Assembly: GCA_038324085.1 (NCBI GenBank)
Contig: JBBQHP010000001.1
Span: 154,660-218,659, forward strand
Source: Ga0077523 sp038324085
GTDB lineage: Bacteria; Pseudomonadota; Gammaproteobacteria; Burkholderiales; Ga0077523
Direction of reading: 5' to 3'
Length of the DNA: 64,000 nucleotides
Made by a program: the position numbers and the translations under genes. Shown in pieces: positions 18,701 through 27,247 of the stretch. The notes beneath the pieces were generated by a model. It searched no databases, was not told the origin of the DNA, and worked only from the letters and a program-made list of their open reading frames with translations. Position 1 is the first letter of the stretch. Each line of letters opens with the position of its first letter.

Positions 18701-20101
18701 CCGCTGTTCAATGAGCGTGGCGAGTTTCTCGGCTATCGCGGCACCGGCAAGGACATCACCGAACGGCGCAGTTCCGAGGAGCGCATTCGCTACCTCGCGC
18801 AGCACGACGAACTCACCGGCCTCGCCAACCGCGCGACGCTCCAGACTTCGCTCGCCCGCGTCATCGAGCAGGCGCGTCGCCGCGATCGGCGCGTCGCCGT
18901 CCTGTTCATCGATCTTGACCGATTCAAGATCATCAACGACACGCTCGGTCACGATGCCGGGGATGCAGTCTTGAAGACAGTCGCGCTGCGTCTGCGCTCG
19001 AGCTTGCGTGGCTCGGACACGGTCGCCCGTCAGGGCGGGGACGAGTTCGTCGTGCTGGTCGAGGAGTTCGACACCGAGACCGATCTGGCCGGGGTCGCCC
19101 GCAAGATCCTCGAATCGTTCTCCGAGCCGCTGGCGCTGAAGGGCCACGAATTCACGCTCTCCGCGAGCATCGGCATCGGCACCTATCCCGACGACGGTCG
19201 CGATGCGCAGGCCCTGTTGAAGGCGGCGGACATCGCGATGTATCGCGCCAAGGAATCCGGCAAGAACAATTTCCAGTTCTATTCGCCGCAGATGAATTCG
19301 CACTCCTTCGAGCGGCTCGCGCTCGAAGCCGCCCTGAAGCGTGCGCTGGAGCGTGGCGAACTGCTGTTGCACTACCAGCCCAAGCTCGAGCTCGCCACCG
19401 GCAGGATCGCCGGGGTCGAAGCCCTGATCCGCTGGAAACACCCGGATCTCGGCCTGGTCTCACCCCTGCGCTTCATTCCGATCGCGGAGGAGACCGGACT
19501 GATCGCACCGATCGGCGCCTGGGTCCTGGCGGAGAGCTGCCGCCAGATGAAAGCCTGGCAGATGGCGGGATTGGGACCGTTGACCATCGCGGTCAACGTC
19601 TCCAGCCGTCAGTTCGTCCAGGGCACTCTCCACGACGAAGTGCTGGCCGCATTGCACGGCGCCGGTCTCGAGCCGCGCTTCCTCGAACTCGAGCTCACGG
19701 AAAGCACGGTGATGCACAATCCCGAGCGCGCGGCCGGGGTCCTGTCGGCGCTTGCGGATCTGGGTGTGTCGATCGCGATCGACGATTTCGGTACCGGCTA
19801 CTCTTCGCTCGCCTACCTGAAGCGTTTCCCGGTGGGCACCTTGAAGATCGACCGCTCCTTCGTCATGGACCTGCCCGACGACCCCGACGACGCGGCGATA
19901 ACGCGCGCGGTGATCGCACTCGCGCGGAGCCTCAAGATGCAGGTCGTGGCCGAAGGCGTGGAAGCGAGCGGCCAGCTCGATTTCCTCGCCGCACAGGCGT
20001 GCGACTTCGCGCAGGGATTCCACATCGCGCGACCGCTGACGGCAGATCAGTTCGCGCAGTTCATTCGCGATCGAACCGAAGCGGCGGTACAAGGTCTGTA
20101 G
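15764..20101 (+). CDS. GAF-PAS-GGDEF-EAL cyclic-di-GMP protein (first of three)
   Basis: 1,445 residues. TM1 (about 16-40) and TM2 (about 290-312) flank a periplasmic sensor region. Next come a GAF domain (about 333-490) and four PAS/PAC repeats (about 503-625, 629-749, 753-876, 883-1002), then GGDEF (motif at 1091-1095) and EAL (motif at 1219-1221). The GGDEF motif is intact and is preceded by an I-site RGSD. The EAL domain keeps ELTES, DDFGTGYSS and AEGVE, so both cyclase and phosphodiesterase activities are possible. The second and third PAS repeats are near-duplicates (ITERRRAQQALEASEAMLGA versus ISERKQAEALLKASEQ). I chose the ATG at 15764; a TTG at 15734 would add 10 residues. Confidence 0.93.
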   Translation: MRNSGSATTTRQPWQLGTIFVALAIFTFAAVVAHGIIAWRTVVSEESGRVENLARMAGRSASLFYRQFGIALGDLEAALAESESGPTRARAQQLLDRARAHTPALRLLGLMNADGSPIAVSSTGGTTPSPADLRFPGPENMPAAFGLEIGRPIRSEMFGEWMVPLRHVVPDDGNGSRRWLFGLFSLDEQAVVFSDIAMPEGWIIGILRNDDYFQGRWPASINPADVFEHSFRGPIERWRREYPEQLTAHLVGKSPISGEQRLLAVHRLEDQPMTLFLSVSYSMLWSQWIAAVRVPFLLFLFLAAGALWVSRRMAAQQALWSREVGQRQSRLELLHGIATEVTGGMPVESVIRRTLAALAARYPHLRACYSTLDNDGRLEVKDSVQPDGLDDISGLSLDYGRDPEYLAALRRGETGILNHWASDQQAQSATPAQSLPLRASLEVPLSDPSGLIGLLCLDSARAHQWSDDEQATLREVAAQLSLALSEAQAEAARADATTRLAHREEFFRRIAEISSDWFWEQDEEFRFKSRAEYAETSNRLQASGRKFEGMTRWELTDTRIEPRALAAHRAALLRHEPFRELELERTMADGSVRYLSVSGMPVFDGDGRFAGYQGLGTDITPRKQAELALRQSEATLGAIFRSAWDGLFLMDTQSGEIVECNPRAIALFEAADMAELVGRVGNTLFCEPLPRSVVQAAIARVESGDPWHHEGEFLTLKGHSFWADVAAAKLNLPDRHLTLVRIADITERRRAQQALEASEAMLGAVYNSSRDALLVGNIVDGTVFDCNRRALEMFQAREKSQILGRPGHTLLRHPLSRGQLEASLERMERGEILRADMVFRTRGGRTFWGEMLATKLDLSDRSAYLVRVADISERKQAEALLKASEQRFRDLSELSSDWFWEQGPDLRFVQFSQGKGNAGGQDESRLIGRLRWELPFINDLDDPKWEEHRHMLAAHEPFTDFVFALESADGTHWVSISGKPLFNERGEFLGYRGTGKDITERRSSEERIRYLAQHDELTGLANRATLQTSLARVIEQARRRDRRVAVLFIDLDRFKIINDTLGHDAGDAVLKTVALRLRSSLRGSDTVARQGGDEFVVLVEEFDTETDLAGVARKILESFSEPLALKGHEFTLSASIGIGTYPDDGRDAQALLKAADIAMYRAKESGKNNFQFYSPQMNSHSFERLALEAALKRALERGELLLHYQPKLELATGRIAGVEALIRWKHPDLGLVSPLRFIPIAEETGLIAPIGAWVLAESCRQMKAWQMAGLGPLTIAVNVSSRQFVQGTLHDEVLAALHGAGLEPRFLELELTESTVMHNPERAAGVLSALADLGVSIAIDDFGTGYSSLAYLKRFPVGTLKIDRSFVMDLPDDPDDAAITRAVIALARSLKMQVVAEGVEASGQLDFLAAQACDFAQGFHIARPLTADQFAQFIRDRTEAAVQGL

Positions 20102-20113
20102 CCCTGGAGAGAA

Positions 20114-20137
20114 GGCCGCAGCGTGTACACTGCGGCC
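20114..20137. repeat. Perfect 8-bp inverted repeat between c-di-GMP gene and PLP enzyme gene
   Basis: GGCCGCAG and CTGCGGCC flank an 8-base loop (CGTGTACA). It lies just 3' of the first GGDEF-EAL gene and upstream of the next gene. There is no T tract, so it is not a convincing intrinsic terminator. It could be an operator or a transcript-end hairpin. Confidence 0.4.
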
Positions 20138-20222
20138 CTCCCGAAATCGTCGGTGAATCGGTTGCCGCGGGCATCCGAGCCCGGGCCCGGCGGTGGAGCT
20201 TCGATACCTCAAGGCGGCGAAC

Positions 20223-21395
20223 ATGACCGACGACCACGAACTGCGAGCTTTCGCGACCCGCGCCATCCACGCCGGCCAGGCGCCCGATCCGACTACCGGC
20301 GCCGTAATGACGCCGATCTACGCCACCTCGACCTTCAAGCAGCACTCTCCGGGCGTGCATACCGGGTTCGAGTACGCACGTACGCACAATCCGACCCGCT
20401 TTGCCTTCGAGCGCTGCATCGCTGATCTGGAGGGCGGTCACTCGGGCTTCGCCTTCGCCTCGGGACTGGCCGCCAGCGGCACGGTGCTGGAATTGCTCGA
20501 CGCGGGCAGCCACATGGTGGCGATCGACGACCTGTATGGCGGGAGCTGGCGCTTGTTCGAGCGGGTGCGCCGTCGCTCCATGGGACTCGACGTCACTTTC
20601 GTCGATCCGGACGAACCCGAGGCCATCGCCCGCGCAATCCGGCCCGACACCAAGATGATCTGGGTCGAAACGCCGTCCAATCCGCTGCTCAAGCTGACCG
20701 ATCTCGCCGCCGTGGCGGACGTGGGGCGCAAGCACGGCGTCCTCACCGTGTGCGACAACACCTTCGCTTCACCCTGGGTACAGCAACCGCTCACGCTCGG
20801 GTTCGATCTCGTGGTGCACTCGGTGACGAAATACATCAACGGGCACTCCGACATGATCGGGGGCATCGTGCTCATCCGGGACAATCCGGACTTGCAGGAA
20901 AAGCTTGCCTACATGCAGAACGCGATCGGCTCGATTCTCGACCCGTTCTCCAGCTTTCTCGCGCTCCGAGGTGTGAAGACCTTGCCGCTGCGGATGGAGC
21001 GCCACTGCGCGAATGCCCTGGAACTGGCGCAGTGGCTCGCCCGGCATCCCAGGATCGAACAGGTGTTCTACCCGGGACTTCCCGACCACCGCCAGCACGC
21101 GCTCGCGCAGCGACAGATGCGCGGCTTTGGCGGCATGGTTTCGGCTCGGCTGAAAGGTGGCATGGAGATCACGCGGCGATTCCTCGAACAGTGCGAACTG
21201 TTCACCCTCGCCGAGAGCCTCGGTGGCGTCGAGAGCCTGATCAGCCACCCCGCGACGATGAGCCACGGCGCGCTGCCACCGGAACGCCGGGCGGCCTTGG
21301 GTATCGGCGACAATCTCGTGCGCCTTTCCGTCGGTATCGAGGACGTCGAGGACCAGCGCCGCGATCTCGACCGGGCGCTCGGCGCGGCAGGATGA
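20223..21395 (+). CDS. Cys/Met metabolism PLP enzyme (cystathionine gamma-lyase/synthase type)
   Basis: 390 residues. PLP-dependent trans-sulfuration enzyme of fold type I. The Schiff-base Lys is in HSVTKYINGHSD, the cofactor Asp in CDNTFASPW, and the phosphate-binding segment is FASGLAASG. TLAESLGGVESLISHPATM near the C-terminus is the gamma-family hallmark. Overall it looks closest to cystathionine gamma-lyase or gamma-synthase-type proteins; sequence alone does not separate gamma-lyase, gamma-synthase and sulfhydrylase activities. The ATG at 20223 has AAGGCGG five bases upstream, and the upstream in-frame start at 20193 is unsupported. Confidence 0.9.
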   Translation: MTDDHELRAFATRAIHAGQAPDPTTGAVMTPIYATSTFKQHSPGVHTGFEYARTHNPTRFAFERCIADLEGGHSGFAFASGLAASGTVLELLDAGSHMVAIDDLYGGSWRLFERVRRRSMGLDVTFVDPDEPEAIARAIRPDTKMIWVETPSNPLLKLTDLAAVADVGRKHGVLTVCDNTFASPWVQQPLTLGFDLVVHSVTKYINGHSDMIGGIVLIRDNPDLQEKLAYMQNAIGSILDPFSSFLALRGVKTLPLRMERHCANALELAQWLARHPRIEQVFYPGLPDHRQHALAQRQMRGFGGMVSARLKGGMEITRRFLEQCELFTLAESLGGVESLISHPATMSHGALPPERRAALGIGDNLVRLSVGIEDVEDQRRDLDRALGAAG

Positions 21396-21448
21396 TTGGC
21401 GGGCCCCATCGCCGCGCTCGTTCACCGGTCCGAACCGGAAGCTGACCG

Positions 21449-21958
21449 GTGAACTACACCAGATTGATTCGTCCACGCACCCTGTTCGCGGCGATCTTCC
21501 TGGGGACGTCAGGTCTGCTCGCCTACGGCTTGTGGCTCCAGCACGCGAGCCACCTCGAACCGTGTCCCATGTGCATCCTGCAGCGCTATGCGTTTGTGGT
21601 TGCCGGATTGGTCGGACTGGTTGCGGCGGTGCACAACCCGCGCGCCCTTGGCGTGCGGATCTACGGCGGCCTGGTGATCCTCGCGGCTATCGCCGGGGGC
21701 GGCGTCGCGACCCGTCAGACGTGGCTGCAGCACAACCCGCCGCAGATCGCCGACTGCGGTCCGGGCTTGGAGTTCATGGTCGAGTCGTTTCCGCTGTCGG
21801 AAGCGCTGCCGATGATTTTCCGCGGCTCGGGCGATTGTTCCAAGGTGGACTGGACCTTTCTCGGATTTTCGATCGCGGAGTGGGCACTTGCCTGCTTTGT
21901 CGGCGTCGCCCTGATTAGCGCCCTCGCCATGATCCGGGTTCGGGCAAGCGAGCGGTAG
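21449..21958 (+). CDS. dsbB: Disulfide bond formation protein B
   Basis: 169 residues, four transmembrane helices. The redox pairs are CPMC (near residue 40) in the first periplasmic loop and the separated Cys pair (ADCGPG near 102 and GDCSKVDW near 129) in the second. It reoxidises DsbA using ubiquinone. Conserved helix-1 elements and the ILQRYAF segment after CPMC are intact. It uses a GTG start at 21449 with GGAAG about 10 bases upstream. It lies 53 bp after the PLP gene. No dsbA is in the window. Confidence 0.95.
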   Translation: MNYTRLIRPRTLFAAIFLGTSGLLAYGLWLQHASHLEPCPMCILQRYAFVVAGLVGLVAAVHNPRALGVRIYGGLVILAAIAGGGVATRQTWLQHNPPQIADCGPGLEFMVESFPLSEALPMIFRGSGDCSKVDWTFLGFSIAEWALACFVGVALISALAMIRVRASER

Positions 21959-22008
21959 CGCTCTCCGCCGGGTCGGGCGCGATTCAGTTCCGCCCGGCGA
22001 ATGCCGTT

Positions 22009-24762
22009 ATGGATTCGATGGCGAATCCCATGGCGACCACCGGCAGTCCCGCGAAGCCCGCCCGCTCGATCGCGTTTGCGTTCGGCCTGCTGGCCGCCGC
22101 CCTCGTGATATTCGCGTCGTTCTACGGGGCCTATGCCTGGAACTCGGTCCAGCTCGAGAAGATGGCCGAGCTGCGCAATCTCACCGACATGGCCGCCCGG
22201 TCTTCCAGCCTGTTCCTGCGCCGCTATGCGCAGGTGCTGCCATTGCTCGCCGAAAAAGTCCTCGCAGCGGAGGAGCGCCAGCGGGGCAACGAGATCCCGG
22301 CCCTGCTGCGACGCTACCAGCGCGCCCAGCCCGATCTGGCTCGCATCGACCTGTTCGCGCCGGACGGCGCGTCGGTCGCATCGTCCGCCGAACCGGCTTC
22401 CGTTGCCGCGCGGGAGTGGAGCGATCCCGATCGGCGCGAGGCCATCGCCGAGACACTATCGAAGCCGGGGTTGGTCGTAGGCCGGCCCCGCTACGGACTT
22501 TTCTTGCATGCGTGGATCGTGCCGCTCCGCATGCGCGTGCTCGACCCGGCGAGCGGTGCACCCATCGCCGTGCTCTCCGCCGTCGCCCTGCTCGATGAGC
22601 TGGACTCGCTGTGGCGCGGCCTTCAGCTGCCCGCGCATGGTCTCATCGGCCTGATACGCGACGACGGCTATCCCGTGGCCCGGCTGCCCCCGCCCCCGGA
22701 TCCGAAGTCGTACTACGCGGTCGCGGGACGATCCTTCCTCTGGCGGCATCTGCGGTCGCGCGATTTTCCCGGCTCAGGCGAATTGCGCGACTTGAGCGCA
22801 GTCGACGGCCTCGACCGGATATACACGTACCAGCGGGTACCGGACTATCCGCTCACGGCATTCTTCACGATACCGCACGCTGCATTCTGGGCGGCTTGGC
22901 GGCACCGCGTGCAGGTGCCGTTTGCGCTTTTCGCCCTGGCTCTCGCGGGGTTGATTTTCGCTGCGATATGGATCAGCAGAGAGCAGGCAGCACGTGAGCA
23001 TGAACGCGATCTCGCGGAGGCAGCCCTGAACAACCGCGAGTCGGAGCTGAAACGCCAGACGGCTCTGCTGGCGCAGACCCAGCATGCCGCGCACATCGGC
23101 GGCTGGGAACTCGACATCGCGTCCAACCACCTCTACTGGACCGAGGAAACCTATCGCATCCACGAGACCACTGCGGAAGAGTTCAAGCCTGTCGTCGAGC
23201 AGGCGATCGAGTTTTACGCCCCGCAGAGCCGCGGCCCGATCCGGGCCGCCATCGAGACGGCGGCGCGAACGGGCGAACCCTGGGACATCGAGCTCGAACT
23301 GATCACGGCGCGCGGCCAGCGCATCTGGGTCCGGGCCACCGGCTCGGCGGAGTTCGGCGCCGGCGACAGGCCCGCGAAACTGTCAGGCTCGCTCCAGGAT
23401 GTCACCGAGCGGCGCCGCGCCGACGAACGCATCCGTCGCCTCGCCCATTACGACGAACTGACCGGCCTCGCCAATCGCAACCTGTTCAACTATCACCTGT
23501 CGCGCACGCTCTCGCACGCTGAGCGGTACGGCCGGCAATTCTCGGTGCTGTTCATCGACCTGGACCGCTTCAAGAATATCAACGACACGCTCGGCCACGA
23601 CGTTGGCGACGCGGTGCTCCGGGTCATCGGCCGCCGCCTGTCCGAAACGATGCGCGCTGCCGATATCGTTGCCCGCCTCGGCGGTGATGAGTTCGTGGTG
23701 ATCGCCGAGGAAGTGAGCCCAGACGAGGGCACCGCCGAGATCGCCCGCAAGCTGCTCGCGCGGATCGAGCAGCCGGTGCCGGCGCAGGGGCAGGAGTTCA
23801 TCCTCACCGCGAGCGTCGGCATCTCGACGTTTCCGACCGATGGCCGCGACATGCAGACATTGATCAAGCATGCCGACATCGCCATGTATCGCGCCAAGGA
23901 TCGCGGCAAGAACACCTTCGAGTTCTATTCCTCGCACCTCAACGCGGACAACGTCGAGCGCCTCTCCCTCGAATCAGATCTGAAGCGGGCCATGGTGGAG
24001 ATGGATCAGTTCGTTCTGCACTATCAGCCCAAGGTCGCGGTGGCGGACGGGCGCATCGTCGGCGTCGAGGCGCTGGTACGCTGGGCGTCGCCCGATCGCG
24101 GGCTGGTGCCACCATACAAGTTCATCTCGCTGGCGGAGGAAACCGGCTTGATCGGCGCCATCGGCGAATGGGTCCTGAACACCGCGAGCCACCAGGCGCT
24201 GGCGTGGCGCAATGCGGGACTCCCTGCGGTGCGGATGGCGATGAACATCTCGGCGCGCCAGCTCTACTCCGACGAACTGGTGGAGCAGACGCGCAGAGTC
24301 CTCGCCGAAACCGGCCTCGACCCGGACACCCTGGAGCTCGAGATCACGGAAACCGCGATGATGCAGAACATGGAACAGATGTCCGCGCGGCTCACCCAGC
24401 TGAAGGCGCTCGGCCTGCATATCGCGATCGATGATTTCGGCACCGGTTACTCGTCGCTCTCATACCTGAGGCGGTTGCCGATCGACAGCCTGAAAGTGGA
24501 CCGTTCATTCGTCATGGACGTGCCCGGCGATCCGGACGACGCGACGATCACGCGGGCGATCATCGCACTGGCACACAGTCTGAGGCTCGAAGTCGTGGCC
24601 GAGGGCGTGGAGACCGTTGCACAGTTGAGCTTCCTCCGTGATCTGCACTGCGACCAGATTCAGGGATACATCTTCAGCAAACCGGTTTCCGCTGCCGATC
24701 TGGAAGACCTGCTGCGCCGCGATTCCGGGCTCGCGCTCCCGCCGGTGCAGTCCGCGGCGTGA
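22009..24762 (+). CDS. PAS-GGDEF-EAL cyclic-di-GMP protein (second of three)
   Basis: 917 residues. TM1 (about 20-45) and TM2 (about 298-318) flank a periplasmic sensor region that resembles the one in the first paralogue (LTDMAARSSSLFLRR versus LARMAGRSASLFYRQ). A short coiled coil follows, then one PAS/PAC domain (about 355-475), GGDEF (motif at 558, I-site RAAD upstream) and EAL (motif at 687). ITETAMM, IDDFGTGYSS and VVAEGVE are intact, so it is a potential bifunctional cyclase/phosphodiesterase. Candidate starts are ATGs at 22009, 22018 and 22030; none has a strong ribosome binding site. Confidence 0.93.
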   Translation: MDSMANPMATTGSPAKPARSIAFAFGLLAAALVIFASFYGAYAWNSVQLEKMAELRNLTDMAARSSSLFLRRYAQVLPLLAEKVLAAEERQRGNEIPALLRRYQRAQPDLARIDLFAPDGASVASSAEPASVAAREWSDPDRREAIAETLSKPGLVVGRPRYGLFLHAWIVPLRMRVLDPASGAPIAVLSAVALLDELDSLWRGLQLPAHGLIGLIRDDGYPVARLPPPPDPKSYYAVAGRSFLWRHLRSRDFPGSGELRDLSAVDGLDRIYTYQRVPDYPLTAFFTIPHAAFWAAWRHRVQVPFALFALALAGLIFAAIWISREQAAREHERDLAEAALNNRESELKRQTALLAQTQHAAHIGGWELDIASNHLYWTEETYRIHETTAEEFKPVVEQAIEFYAPQSRGPIRAAIETAARTGEPWDIELELITARGQRIWVRATGSAEFGAGDRPAKLSGSLQDVTERRRADERIRRLAHYDELTGLANRNLFNYHLSRTLSHAERYGRQFSVLFIDLDRFKNINDTLGHDVGDAVLRVIGRRLSETMRAADIVARLGGDEFVVIAEEVSPDEGTAEIARKLLARIEQPVPAQGQEFILTASVGISTFPTDGRDMQTLIKHADIAMYRAKDRGKNTFEFYSSHLNADNVERLSLESDLKRAMVEMDQFVLHYQPKVAVADGRIVGVEALVRWASPDRGLVPPYKFISLAEETGLIGAIGEWVLNTASHQALAWRNAGLPAVRMAMNISARQLYSDELVEQTRRVLAETGLDPDTLELEITETAMMQNMEQMSARLTQLKALGLHIAIDDFGTGYSSLSYLRRLPIDSLKVDRSFVMDVPGDPDDATITRAIIALAHSLRLEVVAEGVETVAQLSFLRDLHCDQIQGYIFSKPVSAADLEDLLRRDSGLALPPVQSAA

Positions 24763-24820
24763 ACGCCGGCGTCATGATGGAACCGACCACTCCGAAAAAA
24801 GCGCAACCGCCGGATCCACC

Positions 24821-26329
24821 ATGACCGGCATCGCACGCAACGATTCCGCAGCGGAACTGCGCCGAAATGGCCGGACGGTCGGTCGCGTTGCATTCCGCTT
24901 CGCCGTGGTCGCAGCCGTCGTTGTCATCGTGGCCGCCCTGGCGCTCGGTATCGCCTGCGACTCCTTCGCACCGCCGATGCAGGCGCTGCCGGCATGGCTT
25001 GCGAACTCCCTGAGTGCTGGTTGGCACCCGGGCCCGGGTGTTCGCTTCGCCTTGATCGTGGTGCTGGCCGCTGGCGCCGGTTTCGCAGGAGGGTGGATCG
25101 TGCGCGGACGGCGACGGCAGGTTGTCCGCGCCGGGAATGACGAGCGGACAAGCCTGGAGCGGGCCTCCGAAGTTGAACATCGCACCGCCCTGCTCGAGGA
25201 CACCCTCAGCGCCGCTTCGGTCGGTGGCTGGCAACTGGATGTCGCAACCGGACAGTTCCGCTGGACCGCGGAGATGTATCGCATCCACGAGATCGCGCCG
25301 GAGGACTACACGCCTGCTCTCGACACCACGCTCGATTTCTTCGGGCCCGAGGCGCGTGCGACACTGCGCGATGCCGTGGAGTCATCGATCCATCGGGGCA
25401 GGTCGTGGGATCTGGAACTCGAACTGATCACCGCCACCGGCCGGAAGCTCTGGACCCACGCCACGGGTACCGCGAAGTGCGCTGCCAATGGCCGCGCGAC
25501 AAGCGTATCCGGTTCATTGCAGGATATCAGCGAGCGGCGCGCGTCCGAAGAACGAATCCGGCGCATGGCGCACCACGACGAGTTGACCGGACTCGCCAAC
25601 CGGGCCCTGTTCGGGATTCAACTGAACCGTGGCCTGGTCCGCGCCGAGCGCTACGACCGCAAGCTTGCCGTCCTGTTCGTCGACCTCGACCGCTTCAAGC
25701 ACATCAACGACACCTACGGTCACGGCGTGGGAGACGACGTGTTGATCGCACTCGGCCAGCGTCTCGTGGACTCGGTGCGTGCCGCGGATCTCGTGGCGCG
25801 CCTCGGAGGTGACGAGTTCGTGATCCTGATCGAGGAGCTCGACGCACCCGAAGCGATGGCCGAGCTCGCGCGCAAGCTGCTGCGGGTGATCGAGCAACCC
25901 GTCGTCGCCTGCCCGCATGAACTTCTGCTTTCCGCCAGCATCGGAATCGCCACGTATCCGGCCGACGGACTGGACGCGCAGGCCCTGCTGAAGCATGCGG
26001 ACATCGCCATGTACCGCGCCAAGGAGCAGGGCCGCGACACCTTCGAGTTCTTTTCCCCCCATCTGGAATCGGCGACGGACGACGTGCTGTCGCTCGAAGC
26101 GTGCCTGCGTCGCGCAGTCATGGAGCTGCGCCAGTTCGTCCTGCACTATCAACCCAGGATCTCGACCACGAACGGCCGCATGACCGGGGTCGAAGCGCTG
26201 GTGCGCTGGTCGACGCCGGAGGCACTCGTGTTGCCGGAGGAGTTCATCGGCCTCGCCGAAGAGACCGGGCTCATCGGCACGCTCGGCTCCTGGGTGCTGG
26301 GTAGCGCCTGCGCCCAGGCCTCGGGGTAA
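24821..26329 (+). CDS. PAS-GGDEF protein with EAL domain truncated by stop (third of three)
   Basis: 502 residues as translated. Two transmembrane helices near the N-terminus (about 24-45 and 70-92) are separated only by a short loop, so the periplasmic sensor of the other two paralogues is missing. A PAS/PAC domain (about 120-245) closely matches that of the second protein. GGDEF motif at 329 with I-site RAAD is intact. The EAL motif at 458 (VEALVRW) is present, but translation ends in TAA at 26327-26329, about 45 residues into the EAL domain. The frame continues open to 26884 and encodes the rest of the domain. The product is probably an active diguanylate cyclase with a dead EAL stub, unless the stop is read through or is a sequencing error. 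Confidence 0.85.
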   Translation: MTGIARNDSAAELRRNGRTVGRVAFRFAVVAAVVVIVAALALGIACDSFAPPMQALPAWLANSLSAGWHPGPGVRFALIVVLAAGAGFAGGWIVRGRRRQVVRAGNDERTSLERASEVEHRTALLEDTLSAASVGGWQLDVATGQFRWTAEMYRIHEIAPEDYTPALDTTLDFFGPEARATLRDAVESSIHRGRSWDLELELITATGRKLWTHATGTAKCAANGRATSVSGSLQDISERRASEERIRRMAHHDELTGLANRALFGIQLNRGLVRAERYDRKLAVLFVDLDRFKHINDTYGHGVGDDVLIALGQRLVDSVRAADLVARLGGDEFVILIEELDAPEAMAELARKLLRVIEQPVVACPHELLLSASIGIATYPADGLDAQALLKHADIAMYRAKEQGRDTFEFFSPHLESATDDVLSLEACLRRAVMELRQFVLHYQPRISTTNGRMTGVEALVRWSTPEALVLPEEFIGLAEETGLIGTLGSWVLGSACAQASG

Positions 26330-26884
26330 CGGCGCAAGGGGCTGCCACCCGTGCAAGTCGCAGTGAACCTGTCCGCCCGCCAGTTCTACGGCGCGCACCT
26401 GCTGGAGGAAGTCGCCGAAGTCATCCAGGTCACCGGCATAGCCCCGGCGTGCCTGGAGCTGGAGGTGACCGAGACGCTCCTGATGCAGGACATCGAGCAC
26501 GCCGCAAAACTGCTGCGACGCCTGAAGGAGATCGGCGTCGGTATTTCCGTCGACAATTTCGGCACCGGTTACTCCTCGCTGTCGAACCTCAGGCGACTGC
26601 CCATCGACCGTCTCAAGATCGATCGTTCGTTCGTCCGCAACGCCCTCGCCGACGTGGACGACGCCGCGATCACCCGTGCCATCGTGGCGCTCGCGCACAA
26701 CCTGCGCATCCGGGTCGTGGCCACAGGCGTGGAGCAATGGGAGCAGTTCGATCTCCTGCGGTCCCTCGGCTGTGAAGAGGTGCAGGGGTTCCTGTTCAGC
26801 CGCGCGGTCGTGGCCAGCGAGATCGAGGATCTGGCGCGGCGCGACGCCCGCTTCGAGATCCGCCCCGCGCGGGCATCGGCCTAA
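26330..26884 (+). pseudogene. Remainder of the third EAL domain, in frame behind a TAA
   Basis: About 184 codons in the same frame as the preceding gene, covering the C-terminal three quarters of an EAL domain (AVNLSARQF, LEVTETLL, FGTGYSSLS, LKIDRSFV). The TAA falls where the other two paralogues have Trp in the helix before GLP. Two canonical phosphodiesterase positions also differ. DDFGTG reads DNFGTG, and AEGVE reads ATGVE. This fits relaxed selection before or after the stop. A GTG at 26351 could initiate a fragment, but such a product would lack the EAL motif. I therefore treat it as the broken half of one gene. Confidence 0.8.
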
Positions 26885-26995
26885 GGCCTGTCCTGCCGAG
26901 CGGCAATTCGCCCCGCAATCGAGGTCGACCAAGTGCGGTACGATCGTTTCCGGCTTCGTCGTCACGACCCTCGAACAGTCCTCATGGAGAATGCG

Positions 26996-27244
26996 ATGCT
27001 TCAGCTCAGACCGAATTGCGAATGCTGCGACAGGGATCTGCCGCCCGAATCCGCGGACGCTCGCATCTGCTCATTCGAGTGCACGTTCTGCAGCGACTGT
27101 TCCGAGAATGTGCTGAAGGGAATCTGTCCGAACTGTGGCGGCGAACTGCTGGTCCGGCCCCGCCGCCCGGCCCACAAACTGGCCGCAAATCCCGCTTCGA
27201 CCGCGCGCGTCCACAAACCGGCGGGCTGCGGCAGGACCGCCTGA
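26996..27244 (+). CDS. DUF1272 cysteine-rich small protein
   Basis: 82 residues. The first 55 contain eight cysteines in pairs (NCECCD, ICSFECTFCSDC, CPNCGG), a likely zinc-binding mini-fold that matches the DUF1272 family (LRPNCECC... SFECTFC... CPNCGGEL). The tail is basic and low complexity. The function is unknown. I chose the ATG at 26996, where the family begins, with GGAG six bases upstream; an in-frame ATG at 26984 is possible. The next gene starts 3 bp after its stop, so the two are probably cotranslated. Confidence 0.85.
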   Translation: MLQLRPNCECCDRDLPPESADARICSFECTFCSDCSENVLKGICPNCGGELLVRPRRPAHKLAANPASTARVHKPAGCGRTA

Positions 27245-27247
27245 GCC

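Noticed and set aside
20114..20137. Intrinsic terminator of the first GGDEF-EAL gene
   Set aside because: Good stem but no T tract on either strand; listed only as an inverted repeat.
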